The notes: generated by a model from the sequence alone, not told the origin. DNA of 64,000 bases from Sporosarcina ureae DSM 2281 (GCF_000425545.1 NZ_AUDQ01000007.1:1-64000); one strand, 5' to 3'; shown: positions 8,410 to 18,094, numbered from the stretch's first letter. Numbers and translations are program-made.

Positions 8410-9636
8410 CTAACGCTTTTTCCATAAATTAAAACCCTTGCGCTTCTTCACTTTCCTTTTTTCAATGGGAACATTCGGCGTAGGTGCAGGGTTGTAGGGC
8501 TCTACATATAGACCCGAATAGGATTTATACCATGTAAAGATATGCTCGACAATTACCTTAATAACAGCATAAGCTGGAATTCCTAGTATAACACCTGGCA
8601 CGCCGAATAATTTCCCAGCTGTCAGCAATACGATAATAATAGTTACGGGATGTATTTTTAAATTACTGCCCAAAATCAACGGTTGGATCAATCTGCCTTC
8701 AAGTGCTTGTTCAACGGCAAACACAATAATGACTTTCACCAACATGAAAGGTGAAGATGCTAATGCAATAATGACAATCGGTATAATCGCAAGGAACGAT
8801 CCTAAATAAGGAACTAAGTTTAGGACTCCTGCTACGATCGCAAGTAGAACGGCATACTCAAGGCCGACAATCGCTAAACCAATCCAGAACATCAATCCTA
8901 CAAAAAATGCTACTACTAATTGCCCACGGATATATTGACTGATTTTCGTATTAATTTCTTTTAATACTCGATACGTAGTGGCACGCATCTTCGTCGGCAA
9001 CAGTTTCATCGTATGATACGGTAAATCACGTCCGTCTTTCAATAAAAAGAATAAAAGAATCGGCATAGTGAGCAATGCGATGACCACATTGGTCACAGTT
9101 CCGAGTACGCTACCGATACCCGAGAAAGCAGAATCCATAAAGCCTTTCGATTGTTCTGTTATCGAGTCTATAATACTTTGATCGATATCGTCCAACTTAC
9201 CTTGCAATTGAGAAAATAAATTACTACTTAATAAGCTCTCAAATTGTGCCAATAATTGAGTCCAATATTCCGGCCAGTTTTGAATGAGGCTGGTAGCTTG
9301 CTCGCGTATAATCGGAATGAGGATGATCACGCCCCATGCCACTAATCCACTGATGACCATGAAGACTAGTGCAATTCCCCAAACACGCTTGATTTTCTTT
9401 CTTTCCATCATATCGATCAATGGATTTACTAGATAAAATAGAATCCCCGCCATGATGATAGGTAATGCCACTACACCGAGAAACTCTTTTACAAAATGAA
9501 ACATATGCATAACTTTCGAAAAAACTAGTAAGTTCAATAAAATGACTAATGATATCAATAATATAGCGACTACTTTATTATCCAAAAACCAGTTTCGGAA
9601 CCAAGTAGTCATAGTTCGTATTTTATCATTTTCCAT
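8410..9636 (-). CDS. AI-2E family transporter (PerM/YdbI type)
   Basis: 408-residue polytopic membrane protein with the family layout: two N-terminal membrane helices, a long amphipathic region (~80-150) and a C-terminal set of helices with the signature VLNLVPYLGSFLAIIP and LILGSNLKIHPVTIIIVLLTAG. Members export small molecules or ions (AI-2, or sodium/proton exchange in some Bacillales); the substrate here is unknown. ATG at 9636 is preferred, with AGAGG eight bases upstream, over the in-frame GTG three codons earlier. A basic tail (KRKVKKRKGF) ends the protein. It lies 45 bases downstream of the MOSC gene on the same strand and may be co-transcribed. Confidence 0.9.
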   Translation of the reverse strand: MENDKIRTMTTWFRNWFLDNKVVAILLISLVILLNLLVFSKVMHMFHFVKEFLGVVALPIIMAGILFYLVNPLIDMMERKKIKRVWGIALVFMVISGLVAWGVIILIPIIREQATSLIQNWPEYWTQLLAQFESLLSSNLFSQLQGKLDDIDQSIIDSITEQSKGFMDSAFSGIGSVLGTVTNVVIALLTMPILLFFLLKDGRDLPYHTMKLLPTKMRATTYRVLKEINTKISQYIRGQLVVAFFVGLMFWIGLAIVGLEYAVLLAIVAGVLNLVPYLGSFLAIIPIVIIALASSPFMLVKVIIVFAVEQALEGRLIQPLILGSNLKIHPVTIIIVLLTAGKLFGVPGVILGIPAYAVIKVIVEHIFTWYKSYSGLYVEPYNPAPTPNVPIEKRKVKKRKGFNLWKKR

Positions 9637-9681
9637 GTCTTGCACCTCTTCTCGTGAAATAACTTGGATTCAACATCCATC

Positions 9682-10365
9682 TTATGTCTCACCAGAAATC
9701 CGTTCGCTAGTATCTACGTCTTGACCCGCCAACCGCTTTTCAAAAGTCTTCCGCCAGCTAGGGGACAACTCTTCAACTTCCAGCAATCGACGCACCGATT
9801 CCCAGTCATGCTTGTCCTGATGCATCAGCCGATTCGCTTCAGCTACTGAAATAGCATGTGCTTGGCGTGTTAACGGAACTAACCGATCGGTCGGCGAAAC
9901 CAACCCTTCTTGCAACACGCGGAAATAAAAGCCTGTAAAACCTGTATCCTGTACAAGAAGCGGCAAATCTTTTCGGTCATAGACAAGCGCCAACTTAAAA
10001 CAAGGCTGGCGAGGCTGACTCACTTGAACAATCGCTTCGCCAAGCTGAAAGGAGTCACCAATACAAACATCTTCCTCTGTCATCCCAGTTATAGTAAGGT
10101 TTTCGCCGAACGCTCCGTACGGAAGTGTCCTCTCCAATGTGCGTTCCCAATGAGGATAATGTTTACATGGATACACACAAACTGCTTTATGAACACCACC
10201 GTGATGAACGAGATCTCCCTGACCATCTCCAATGAAGTGTACAGAGGATAAAAAAACCGCTTGCTGCACCCGCTCTTTGAAAAAGCCGGTCGTAACAGAT
10301 TTCTTTCCAAAAACGATATCTTTAGGTTTCCCTACATTTAATGAAAGAATCTCCACCTTATTCAT
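9682..10365 (-). CDS. MOSC domain protein (YiiM-like)
   Basis: 227 residues. The MOSC core is clear: GDGQGDLVHHGGVHKAVCVY, PYGAFGENLTITGM, VCIGDSFQLGEAIVQVSQPR and the conserved Cys in QPRQPCFKL. MOSC proteins carry sulfur or molybdenum cofactor, and YiiM-type members reduce N-hydroxylated compounds in E. coli. ATG at 10365 is chosen because GGGGGGTG lies six bases upstream; a longer frame to 10422 is unsupported. Degenerate similarity to its 5' end and leader recurs at 14.3-14.5 kb. Confidence 0.92.
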   Translation of the reverse strand: MNKVEILSLNVGKPKDIVFGKKSVTTGFFKERVQQAVFLSSVHFIGDGQGDLVHHGGVHKAVCVYPCKHYPHWERTLERTLPYGAFGENLTITGMTEEDVCIGDSFQLGEAIVQVSQPRQPCFKLALVYDRKDLPLLVQDTGFTGFYFRVLQEGLVSPTDRLVPLTRQAHAISVAEANRLMHQDKHDWESVRRLLEVEELSPSWRKTFEKRLAGQDVDTSERISGET

Positions 10366-10575
10366 GGAATCACCCCCCAGCACAATCAATATATCACTTG
10401 GATATAAGTGTATCACTATCACTAGAACTTGTTAAATATCTTTCGGGATCTACTCTTCGTCTTTATCCAACACTTCTACACCTGTTCAAACTAGTAAACT
10501 AGAGAGAGTACGCCAGACTGTAAAATGAAAGAAAACCATACGCCACAAACTATATAAGAAGCTAAGCCTGACGAA

Positions 10576-10812
10576 ATGAAAACGATCTACGTTACAACCA
10601 GATCCAAAAGAAAGTTGGATGACATAGCTTCCATCGTTGTCATGACACTTTATCGAAGAATTATAGAATGGAACGAAGGAGTAAGCGTCTCAGATGTACA
10701 TGGCCTTTCCTATCCTGCATTGCTAAACATCCGTTGACAGTTGGAAGCCTACTTAGCTTTCACATACATACTTTAAGACGATTCATTGCTAGAAGACCGA
10801 GCCAAGGCATAA
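10576..10812 (+). pseudogene. Decayed ORF with two internal stops (DUF5677-like?)
   Basis: One frame from ATG 10576 to TAA 10810 reads as protein across 79 codons, interrupted by TGA at 10735 and TAA at 10774. Segments include DDIASIVVMTLYRRIIEWNE, GLSYPALLNIR, QLEAYLAFTYIL and DDSLLEDRAKA. The pattern of a helix, then an aromatic repair-like helix and SLLEDRA resembles DUF5677 proteins, but this is from memory only. The 3' part of a normal family member would be missing. Confidence 0.4.
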
Positions 10813-10856
10813 CCTCTCGCTCGTGTATATAGTGTATTGTCAGTCGATGCCCATAC

Positions 10857-10991
10857 TTAGTCCGTATTTGCCGGAATAGTAAGCAGTTGTTTGCCTATCG
10901 TGGTAGCGTGGACTAATCCCTGCATCAATAATTCTTTTATAGTTTCAAATCCAAGCAATTCAGTTCCACCCAATACAAATACATGTTTCAT
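10857..10991 (-). pseudogene. Truncated NAD-dependent epimerase/dehydratase
   Basis: A ribosome site (AGAGGAG) and ATG at 10991 start a 44-codon frame: MKHVFVLGGTELLGFETIKE with a Rossmann GG-T-LLG nucleotide loop, then ELLMQGLVHATTIGKQLLTI and a stop. Family members have ~280-330 residues, so only the first β-α-β unit is left. The 5' end looks intact while the rest has been lost, probably by deletion. Confidence 0.6.
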
Positions 10992-11305
10992 CCTGCTTCA
11001 CTCCTCTTAAATCACCTCTTTACTTTCTACCCTCTTGTTTAAAAAGTATTCAAATTAGAAAAAGAATCTACTTACCATTAATAAAGGAGTCCTTGGTACT
11101 GAATAATAGAAAATAAAAAATGTTCTTTAATTCATTTATAGTTCATATCTTCCTGGTTTAATTACATAAGCTTATATGCAATGGATCATGCTTTCGTTCA
11201 CTTCATTCTTTAAAAAGGCCCATAATGTTGAAGATATTGTGATCCAAAATGAGATCGATTACGTTAGCTATAAAATGATAACTAACTAGATGAGGAGGGG
11301 ACACG

Positions 11306-12676
11306 ATGAAAAAAGGTACATACAATCGTTTTTGGAGATGGCACTTCTTTGGTGCATTGTTCATGGCTCCACTTCTAATTACGCTTACGCTGAGCGGAAT
11401 TGGGTACTTGTTTTACAATGATGTGGAAAACGTTGCGTACAAGGATCTTTTCTTTGGTACTAGCGAAGAAACGTCCCAACTGACGATCGACGAAGGAGTT
11501 TCTCTTGTGAAACAGGAGAACAAAGGATTTGAAGTTTCGAAGATTATGATCATGGACGAGCCGTATAATACGAGGCTGACATTGAAGTCCGAGTCAGGCG
11601 AAGAGAAATACGTATTTTTAGATGACCATAACGAAATAGTCGGCTCTCAAAATCCAAAGTATACGTACGCCAATATTATGAGAAATGTTCATAGTTCACT
11701 TTTCGTTGGCGGAACTGTCGTCAATTACTTAGTTGAATTAGCTGCATGCTGGGCAATCTTTTTATTATTTTCTGGACTGTATATGACATTCAAAAGTCGT
11801 GCGCTGAAGAAACCGAAGAAATCGACACGACGACTTCAATTTAAACGGATTCATGCGTTAATCGGTACAATCATCACTATTCCCATGATTATTCTCATTT
11901 TTACAGGTCTTCCTTGGTCCGCATTCATGGGGAATTTCATCTATACTGCCTCTCAAGAACATCCTTCTATCGGAACGCCGTTGCTAAAACAACAGCCACC
12001 TACTTCTGATATGAGTGAGATTCCTTGGGCAACTCGTAAAGAAGCAGCCCCTACATCCGAAAAACCGGATCCTCACGCGCATCACGGTGGGAATGGGGAA
12101 ATGCCTGGAATGGATATGGGCCATAACGGGATTTCTGTTGAAGAATTGATGGGGAAAGTACAGGATGAAAGGATTTCGAAACCGTATTCAATCGTCTATC
12201 CGTTTTCTGAAGATGGTGTGTTCACGGTATCCAAAGGTAGTAACACCGGAGTAACAGGGTTAGATGTACATCCTTCTGAAGAGATGACTTCTTATTTCGA
12301 TCAATACAGCGGCAATTTGATTTCCAAAGTAGGCTACGAGGAGTATGGAATCTTGGCGAAGTGGTTTACGTGGGGAATTCCTCTGCACGAGGGTCATCTG
12401 TTTGGCTTGCCGAATAAAATTATCAATGTAATTGTCTGCCTCGCATTTTTATTCCTCATATTCTATGGCTTCAAGATGTGGTTGTCGCGCAAGAGGAATG
12501 GAAATATTTCGGCACCACCTAAGACGACGAGTAAAATTTCGATAGGGTTTGTTGTGCTGATGGTGATCTTAGGTGTCATCATGCCGCTCTTCGGGATTTC
12601 ATTGTTGGTCGTACTTGCGATCGAAGGGATTTTGTATTTGTTTCATCGTGGGAAAGGTGATATGCGGACTGAGTAA
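11306..12676 (+). CDS. PepSY-associated TM protein with His/Met-rich loop
   Basis: 456 residues with the PepSY_TM architecture: an N-terminal membrane helix (RFWRWHFFGALFMAPLLIT), a PepSY-like extracytoplasmic domain, helices near 145-165 and 195-215, a long outside loop and C-terminal helices. Relatives are linked to iron/siderophore reduction or metal uptake. The loop at about residues 254-275 carries DPHAHHGGNGEMPGMDMGHN, a His/Met cluster more typical of copper binding. AGGAGGGG precedes the ATG. A strong terminator follows, so it is monocistronic. Metal identity is inference. Confidence 0.85.
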   Translation: MKKGTYNRFWRWHFFGALFMAPLLITLTLSGIGYLFYNDVENVAYKDLFFGTSEETSQLTIDEGVSLVKQENKGFEVSKIMIMDEPYNTRLTLKSESGEEKYVFLDDHNEIVGSQNPKYTYANIMRNVHSSLFVGGTVVNYLVELAACWAIFLLFSGLYMTFKSRALKKPKKSTRRLQFKRIHALIGTIITIPMIILIFTGLPWSAFMGNFIYTASQEHPSIGTPLLKQQPPTSDMSEIPWATRKEAAPTSEKPDPHAHHGGNGEMPGMDMGHNGISVEELMGKVQDERISKPYSIVYPFSEDGVFTVSKGSNTGVTGLDVHPSEEMTSYFDQYSGNLISKVGYEEYGILAKWFTWGIPLHEGHLFGLPNKIINVIVCLAFLFLIFYGFKMWLSRKRNGNISAPPKTTSKISIGFVVLMVILGVIMPLFGISLLVVLAIEGILYLFHRGKGDMRTE

Positions 12677-12693
12677 TAGTGAAAATAGAAGAC

Positions 12694-12737
12694 GCTGCCT
12701 AGGAAGTCAGTACGTTGACTCTAGGTAGCTTTTTTTA
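12694..12737 (+). terminator. Terminator after PepSY gene
   Basis: GCTGCCTAG...AGTCA pairs with TGACT...CTAGGTAGC, followed by TTTTTTT. Confidence 0.85.
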
Positions 12738-12933
12738 AGTTCTGTTTCGTCGCAGTCAGAGAGCTACTACATTCTTTTATAAAAATATGAACAATTCAAT
12801 TTCGCCTTCAAAAACACCTCAAAAACGAATTCTCGATATCAAATTCCTCATATCTACCGCATTCTCTCCCTTACACAATTCAATTTCCAGGTTTTGACGA
12901 TTTTCTGTTCTTGTCATATGCTGATTTCAATAC

Positions 12934-12996
12934 AGCTACTAACAGAACAGTTAGAAAAGTCATCGGAAAAATGATATACTTTATTCTAAGAAGTGT
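12934..12996 (+). promoter_or_regulatory. Promoter block of the Rpn transposase gene
   Basis: 63 bp immediately upstream of the Rpn gene with a TATACT -10-like hexamer in GATATACTTTATTCTAAG. About 79 percent identical by eye to 5959-6021. The rest of 12738-12933 shows nothing I can assign. Confidence 0.5.
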
Positions 12997-13007
12997 GAGG
13001 AAAATAC

Positions 13008-13973
13008 ATGAACAAGCGGGCAATGAAACGTATTTATTTAAAGAATCTAGTCGATTTGAAAATTGATTTTGCGTTTAAAGAATTGTTTGGTAGCGAGAAG
13101 AACAAAGCAATTACGATTGTTTTTCTGAATGCCATTCTCTAACGAACCGACCGGGATTCCATTAAAGAAGTAACCTTCAGAAATCCGGAAATCGGCGCGG
13201 TATATGAAGACGACAAGCTATCGCGTCTGGATATTCTTGTCGCCACGCAAGACGGACATCCTATTAATATTGAAATGCAATTTACCAACCAATACGACAT
13301 GGTCAATAGAAGTCTCTATTATTGGGCCAGATTATACAGTGAGCAAAATAAAAAAGGATTGGCATACAAGACGCTACAACCTACGATCATGATGAACATC
13401 TTAAACTTTGACTTGATTACGCAAACCGATGCGTATCATTTACACGAGGATGAAAAGAAATTTCGTATAGCGGACGGATTGGAGTTACATTTCATTGAAA
13501 TACCTAAGCTACTTGCGCATTGGTATGATGAAAAGTTGGATCCGTGGAGTGATGTATTGGCTCGTTGGTTGCTTCTGTTGAGTATAGTGGATCAGCGGAA
13601 ACAACATATTTACGAAGACATATACAAAGAACTGGAGGCGATTGCGATGACTGACAAACATTTACAAGAAGCATTTTCGAGTTGGAATGAAATGAGCCTC
13701 AATTCGGAAGAACGACTTGCTTATGAAGTGCGCTTGAAACAGGTTCTAGATCAGGAAGCTGCGGTCAATGAAGCAAAGTGGAGATTAGAAGTTGCTGAAA
13801 AAAGAGCAACGGAACGAGGAATAGAACAAGGAATAGAGCAAGGAAAAACAGAGGAAAAGGAACATATAGCACGTAAACTTCTACTGAAGGATCTGGATAT
13901 TGAACTCGTAGTTGAAACAACGGGGTTATCGTTAGAGCGTGTACAAGAGATGAAAGCAGAATTAGGATTGTAA
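13008..13973 (+). pseudogene. Rpn/PD-(D/E)XK nuclease family transposase, one nonsense codon
   Basis: The full-length frame from ATG 13008 (GTGAGG ribosome site) to 13973 is intact except for TAA at 13140, codon 45. There the protein reads FLNAIL-stop-RTDRDSIKEV; relatives normally have a Gln or similar residue here, so a single CAA to TAA change fits. The nuclease core follows: LSRLDILVATQDGHPINIEMQ (Asp...Glu-x-Gln), then YWARLYSEQ. The C-terminus has the typical ERGIEQGIEQGKTEEKEH repeat. These proteins (PF12784 group) are recombination-promoting nucleases. The lesion is recent. Restart at an internal codon could still give a 232-residue fragment lacking the N-terminus. Confidence 0.9.
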
Positions 13974-14761
13974 TTTGTAGCTAATGAATTTCAATGTTTC
14001 GGAACCGGCACTTTATATACACGGCATAGTTGATAAGACGCTTACTTTCGACCTGTTATAGGGGAGAGTAGATGTCTTTTTATTATTGAGGTGGGGGTGA
14101 AAAACAATTATTACTATCTAATTAACCATTCTTAATAAAACAAACTTGTAAACTTGACGAACAGGTACGTCTTAAGAGACTCGAAAATAAACCAACTACC
14201 CCTACCGTTTAAGTGTGTCGGTTTTCAATTATATTTCAATATACTTCTTACCTACAAACTTACAGCGTCATAATCAAAGTTACTGTAGCATTCATCACAT
14301 CAGTTGACGTCTGCCCCTACATCGCCCTCCACCTTTAAGCGAAATACTTCTCTCTCTTTGCAAAAACACGACATCAATACAATAACTTCCTACATCTTTT
14401 TGAGTTTGCCTGCGACCATTGATAAAATATCAACTTTTCTAACGGAATTAATCTCCAGTAGAATCTATATATCATCTGGATATGTGTATAATGATCACCA
14501 GGAATTGGTCAATGTCTTTCGTAGTCAGTATTTCCAGCTGATTGAAGTCGGAACATCATTTATGCTAGTAGACCACTCGCTAATAATTAAATACATTCCA
14601 GGGGAGCGAAACAGCGCTAAAACCCTTCTCATTTCATTGACTGCAATCCAGCTTTTCCACCTCCAGCACCTCCCCACTCGCACCCCAAACCCAATCAATG
14701 CTATAATAAACACATTCTATATAATCACTACCTGTGCAAAGATTGATGGAGGGAACCTTAC
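13974..14761. other. Gap with degraded MOSC-like DNA
   Basis: About 790 bases without an intact gene. A 153-codon plus-strand frame (14304-14765) is not called: it has no ribosome site, biased low-quality composition, and lies antisense to a degraded MOSC-like segment. A GAGGTGGGGGTG stretch near 14.09 kb resembles a ribosome site but leads into no frame. TATAAT at 14702-14707 could be the -10 element for the downstream synthase gene; no matching -35 was seen. Confidence 0.5.
14293..14525 (-). pseudogene. Degraded copy of a MOSC gene 5' end and leader
   Basis: On the minus strand the leader around 14470-14525 resembles the leader of the MOSC gene at 10365-10455 (shared TATCC...GATATAT and CAATGTCTTTCG/AAATATCTTTCG words). 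It is followed by VRKVDILSMVAGKLKK, matching MNKVEILSLNVGKPKD, then stops and KERE...EGDVGAD, close to the EGDV-AD-HHGG core of related MOSC proteins. The start codon is lost and stops interrupt it. The similarity is weak and judged by eye. Confidence 0.35.
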
Positions 14762-15595
14762 ATGAAAACCGAAGCGAAACTACAAAAAGAAGCAATGAAA
14801 GTCCTAAAAGAGACAAGCCGTACATTCTACATACCAATTAAATTACTCGAATCAAACGTTAGAGAAGCTGTTGCGTCTGCGTACCTGTGTATGCGTGCAA
14901 TCGACGAAATCGAAGATCATGAACAACTAGACGTGACGATCGTCATCGACTTATTGAATAAAGTAAGCGACATACTGGATCACACAATTGCAACAGGTGA
15001 ATCGATGGCGTCTGCATTGGACGAATTGTTCGCACCATATCGTGATCAGTTGCCTGAAGTGACGTTACGCTTAGCTGACTGGGTAGAGTTCTGTCCGGAA
15101 ACGGCACGTAATAAAGTACTCGAATCGACTGCGATCATGGGGCGTGGCATGGCGGAGTGGGCAGGTAAGGACTGGGTGATCGAGACGCGTGAAGATCTCG
15201 ATGATTATACGTACTTTGTCGCTGGATTAGTGGGCGTCATGCTTGCGGATATTTGGCGCTGGTATGATGGCACCGAGACGGATCGAGACCTTGCGATAGG
15301 CTTTGGCCGTGGGTTGCAGTCTGTTAATATTCTTCGTAACTACAAGGAAGACGCAGTGCGTGACGTGAACTTCTTCCCGAATGACTGGAAGCTACCGGAA
15401 ATGTTCGCGTATGCGGAAGAGAATTTGGCACTTGCGGATGCATATATTGAAGACATTCATACGAAGACCATTCTAAACTTCTGTAATATTCCATTGGCGC
15501 TAGCGCATAGTACACTCGATGCACTTAAAGAAGGACGCGAGAAGATGTCGCGGATCGAAGTGGTATCGGTCGTGAACAAAGCGATTCTAAAATGA
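14762..15595 (+). CDS. Phytoene/squalene synthase family protein
   Basis: 277 residues of the trans-isoprenyl diphosphate synthase head-to-head family. Substrate motifs are present: SRTFY near residue 19, the first Asp-rich motif D48-E-I-E-D52, and the second N-Y-K-E-D197-A-V-R-D201. Members condense two prenyl diphosphates to squalene or phytoene (or dehydrosqualene) at the membrane. No desaturase or cyclase is nearby, so the product cannot be told. The ribosome site GGAGGG precedes the ATG. lytS starts 32 bases after its stop, so the three genes may share a transcript. Confidence 0.88.
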   Translation: MKTEAKLQKEAMKVLKETSRTFYIPIKLLESNVREAVASAYLCMRAIDEIEDHEQLDVTIVIDLLNKVSDILDHTIATGESMASALDELFAPYRDQLPEVTLRLADWVEFCPETARNKVLESTAIMGRGMAEWAGKDWVIETREDLDDYTYFVAGLVGVMLADIWRWYDGTETDRDLAIGFGRGLQSVNILRNYKEDAVRDVNFFPNDWKLPEMFAYAEENLALADAYIEDIHTKTILNFCNIPLALAHSTLDALKEGREKMSRIEVVSVVNKAILK

Positions 15596-15627
15596 CCTAT
15601 AGGTAATCGAGTGAATGGAGGATGGCG

Positions 15628-17400
15628 ATGCTAGATTTACTGATCATTATGTTAGAACGGGTCGGAATGATTGTGGCGGTCGCTTTCCTTCTGACTCGTT
15701 TTCGATTTTTCCAAAATATGATCCATCAAGATGTATTGGATCGTCGGCAAGAGCTGACAGCGATACTCTTTTTTGGATTGTTTGGCATTTTCGGAACGTA
15801 TTTCGGTGTGGCGCTGGATATGCAGACGTTTCATTTTGAAAATATGTCGTGGCAACTCCAGACCGATGAGGCGATTGCGAATTCCCGTGTGATTGGGGTG
15901 GTCGTCGCAGGTTTACTTGGTGGCTATCGACTCGGGATCGGTGCTGGACTCATTGCCGGGATTCACCGGATGTCTTTAGGTGGATTCACGGCTATTTCGT
16001 GTGGGATTTCCACTATTATTTCTGGAATCCTTGCAGGTTACTTCTATAAGAAGGGCAAGCACATCAGTCCACTTTTAGCATTCGCGATTGGTGCGGCTGC
16101 GGAAGCGTTGCAGATGTTGCTCATTCTTGTTATTGCGGACCCGTTTGAGAAAGCGTTTGCATTGGTACAAGCGATTGGCTTGCCGATGATTTTAGCAAAC
16201 GGTATGGGGGCTGCGTTATTCATGCTGATTGCGTATAACGTTATTAGTGATCAGGATAAAAAGACGGCGTTGCAAGCGCAGAAAACATTACGTATCGCGG
16301 ATCAGACGCTTGGCTATTTACGGACAGGTATGCGAAAAGATACCGCTTCGGCCGTGTGCGGTATTCTCATGAACGAGTTGCAGCCAGGTGCTGTCGCGAT
16401 GACAGATAAAACGGATATTCTTGCGTTTGTCAGCTCCAAAGGCACGATTATGCAAGGCTCGATTCAGACGGATTTAACGCGTCAAGTAATTCAAGATGGA
16501 CGGCTCATTGTCACGGATTCCGTCACGCATGATCACCCGAGTGTCTCGGCATCAGGGGCCATCGTCATTGCGCCACTCAAAACGCGCGGTGAAACGATCG
16601 GGACGTTGAAACTATTCTATCCTTCACGTAAAGCAATTACGGATGCCACGATTGAATTAATATCGGGACTCGCTGAATTACTCAGCAACCAACTTGAAAT
16701 TGCCGAAGCGGATCATGCTTATCAACTAGCGAAGGAAGCTGAAATTCAAGCGTTGCAAGCGCAGATCAGTCCGCATTTCCTGTTCAATTCAATGAATATT
16801 ATCATTTCATTGATACGGACAAATCCGGATGAAGCGCGGAAATTGCTGTCGTCGTTGTCGTCGTTGTCGTTTTTCTTGCGTCAGAATCTTGAAGGGACGA
16901 CTGCGAAGATGGTTACGTTACAGCAAGAGCTTGCGCACGTCGAAGCGTATTTGATGATTGAAGAAGCGCGTTTTATTGATAAACTGAAGATATGTATCGA
17001 CGTCGATCCGAGCGTCATGCAGGAGAAGATTCCGCCACTGACGTTGCAACCGATCGTTGAAAATGCGATTACCCACGGTATTAAAGATTTGGACGCAAAC
17101 GCGATGGTCCATATTTCGATACATGAAAGTGGAGACGTCATTCATATTATGGTGGAGGACAACGGTGAGGGAATTGGTCCTGAGCGTCTCGCCGTGCTTG
17201 GGCAGGAACAAGTTCAGTCTGAAAAAGGTACTGGGCTCGGTCTGTATAACGTCAATCGACGCTTACTGATGACGTTTGATAAGAATTCAGGACTCGCAAT
17301 AGAAAGTACACCGAATAAAGGAACGAAGATTTCATTCTACATTCCGAAGTCGGAGGTGAACGGATATGACGGAAATGATTCGCGCATTGGTCGTGGATGA
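15628..17400 (+). CDS. lytS: LytS-type sensor histidine kinase
   Basis: 590 residues. The N-terminal ~200 residues form the 5TM LYT receptor domain (LLIIMLERVGMIVAVAFLL start, GVVVAGLLGGYRLGIGAGLIAG, IHRMSLGGF). A GAF-like domain spans ~225-355. The His kinase region has the phosphorylated His in ALQAQISPHFLFNSMN, and the ATPase domain has VENAITHGI, DNGEGI and GTGLGLYNVNRRL. ATG at 15628 is chosen because GGAGG at 15617-15621 overlaps the alternative ATG at 15622. LytS-type kinases sense pyruvate or cell-envelope state. The 3' end overlaps lytR by 35 bases. Confidence 0.93.
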   Translation: MLDLLIIMLERVGMIVAVAFLLTRFRFFQNMIHQDVLDRRQELTAILFFGLFGIFGTYFGVALDMQTFHFENMSWQLQTDEAIANSRVIGVVVAGLLGGYRLGIGAGLIAGIHRMSLGGFTAISCGISTIISGILAGYFYKKGKHISPLLAFAIGAAAEALQMLLILVIADPFEKAFALVQAIGLPMILANGMGAALFMLIAYNVISDQDKKTALQAQKTLRIADQTLGYLRTGMRKDTASAVCGILMNELQPGAVAMTDKTDILAFVSSKGTIMQGSIQTDLTRQVIQDGRLIVTDSVTHDHPSVSASGAIVIAPLKTRGETIGTLKLFYPSRKAITDATIELISGLAELLSNQLEIAEADHAYQLAKEAEIQALQAQISPHFLFNSMNIIISLIRTNPDEARKLLSSLSSLSFFLRQNLEGTTAKMVTLQQELAHVEAYLMIEEARFIDKLKICIDVDPSVMQEKIPPLTLQPIVENAITHGIKDLDANAMVHISIHESGDVIHIMVEDNGEGIGPERLAVLGQEQVQSEKGTGLGLYNVNRRLLMTFDKNSGLAIESTPNKGTKISFYIPKSEVNGYDGNDSRIGRG

Positions 17401-18094
17401 TGAAAGGTACGCGCGCGAAGAAATGATTTATTTGCTTGAGCAATTTGAACGGGTGAAGATTGTCGGGGAAGCCGACTCGGGAGAATTAGCGATTATTAAG
17501 GCGATGCAACTGCAGCCGGACGTGGTTTTTCTCGACATAGAAATGCCGAAAGTGGATGGCATGGAAGTGGCAAGGACACTCGGCTCGCTAAAGAAAGTAC
17601 CGCTGGTCGTCTTTGCGACAGCCTATCCGCAATTCGCGGCCGAAGCGTTTCGTGTTCATGCGATCGATTATTTACTGAAGCCGTATGATGAAGAGCAATT
17701 GCGGCAGACGATTGCCCGTGTGGAACAGTTGCTACAGCCAAAAACCGATGCGTCACCGAAACGAATCGATCGATTGCCGGTCGAAATGGAAGGCGAGATC
17801 CACTATATCCCGATTGGCGACATTCTCTATGTACACCGGGAAGAAAATTGGACGAAGATTGTTACACCTACGCGAGATTACGAAACGCGCATGACATTGA
17901 AAGAACTTGAGAACAGATTGACATATTCATCGTTCTTCCGCATCCATAAAAGTATTCTCGTGAACCTCGTGCACGTCAGTAGTTTGACGCCGTGGTTCAA
18001 CGGAGCGTATCAACTAGAAGTGGATCAACGTCCGGAGAAATTGTCAGTTAGCCGAAATTATGTCAAAGAATTACGTCAACGCCTCGAAGGATAA
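17366..18094 (+). CDS. lytR: LytR-type response regulator (REC-LytTR)
   Basis: 242 residues. The receiver domain has the acidic pair DDE near residue 12, the phospho-acceptor Asp in DVVFLDIEMP, Thr in VFATAYPQF and Lys in YLLKPYDEEQ. The LytTR DNA-binding domain runs from ~140, with IPIGDILYVHREENWTKI and FFRIHKSILVNLVHV. GGAGGTG precedes the ATG inside lytS. Its likely target is the transporter gene just downstream, as in pyruvate-responsive LytST/BtsSR systems (inference). Confidence 0.94.
   Translation: MTEMIRALVVDDERYAREEMIYLLEQFERVKIVGEADSGELAIIKAMQLQPDVVFLDIEMPKVDGMEVARTLGSLKKVPLVVFATAYPQFAAEAFRVHAIDYLLKPYDEEQLRQTIARVEQLLQPKTDASPKRIDRLPVEMEGEIHYIPIGDILYVHREENWTKIVTPTRDYETRMTLKELENRLTYSSFFRIHKSILVNLVHVSSLTPWFNGAYQLEVDQRPEKLSVSRNYVKELRQRLEG

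Larger units (their letters stand above)
10366..11305. other. Gap holding decayed genes
   Basis: 940 bases without an intact gene. It contains two coding-like remnants, listed separately: 10576-10812 on the plus strand and 10857-10991 on the minus strand. The stretch 11000-11290 is AT-rich upstream DNA of the PepSY gene, with no clear promoter, Fur box or riboswitch that I can identify. Confidence 0.6.

Noticed and set aside
14304-14765. 153-codon plus-strand frame upstream of the phytoene/squalene synthase
   Set aside because: No ribosome site, odd composition, overlaps the next gene start and lies antisense to a degraded MOSC-like segment.
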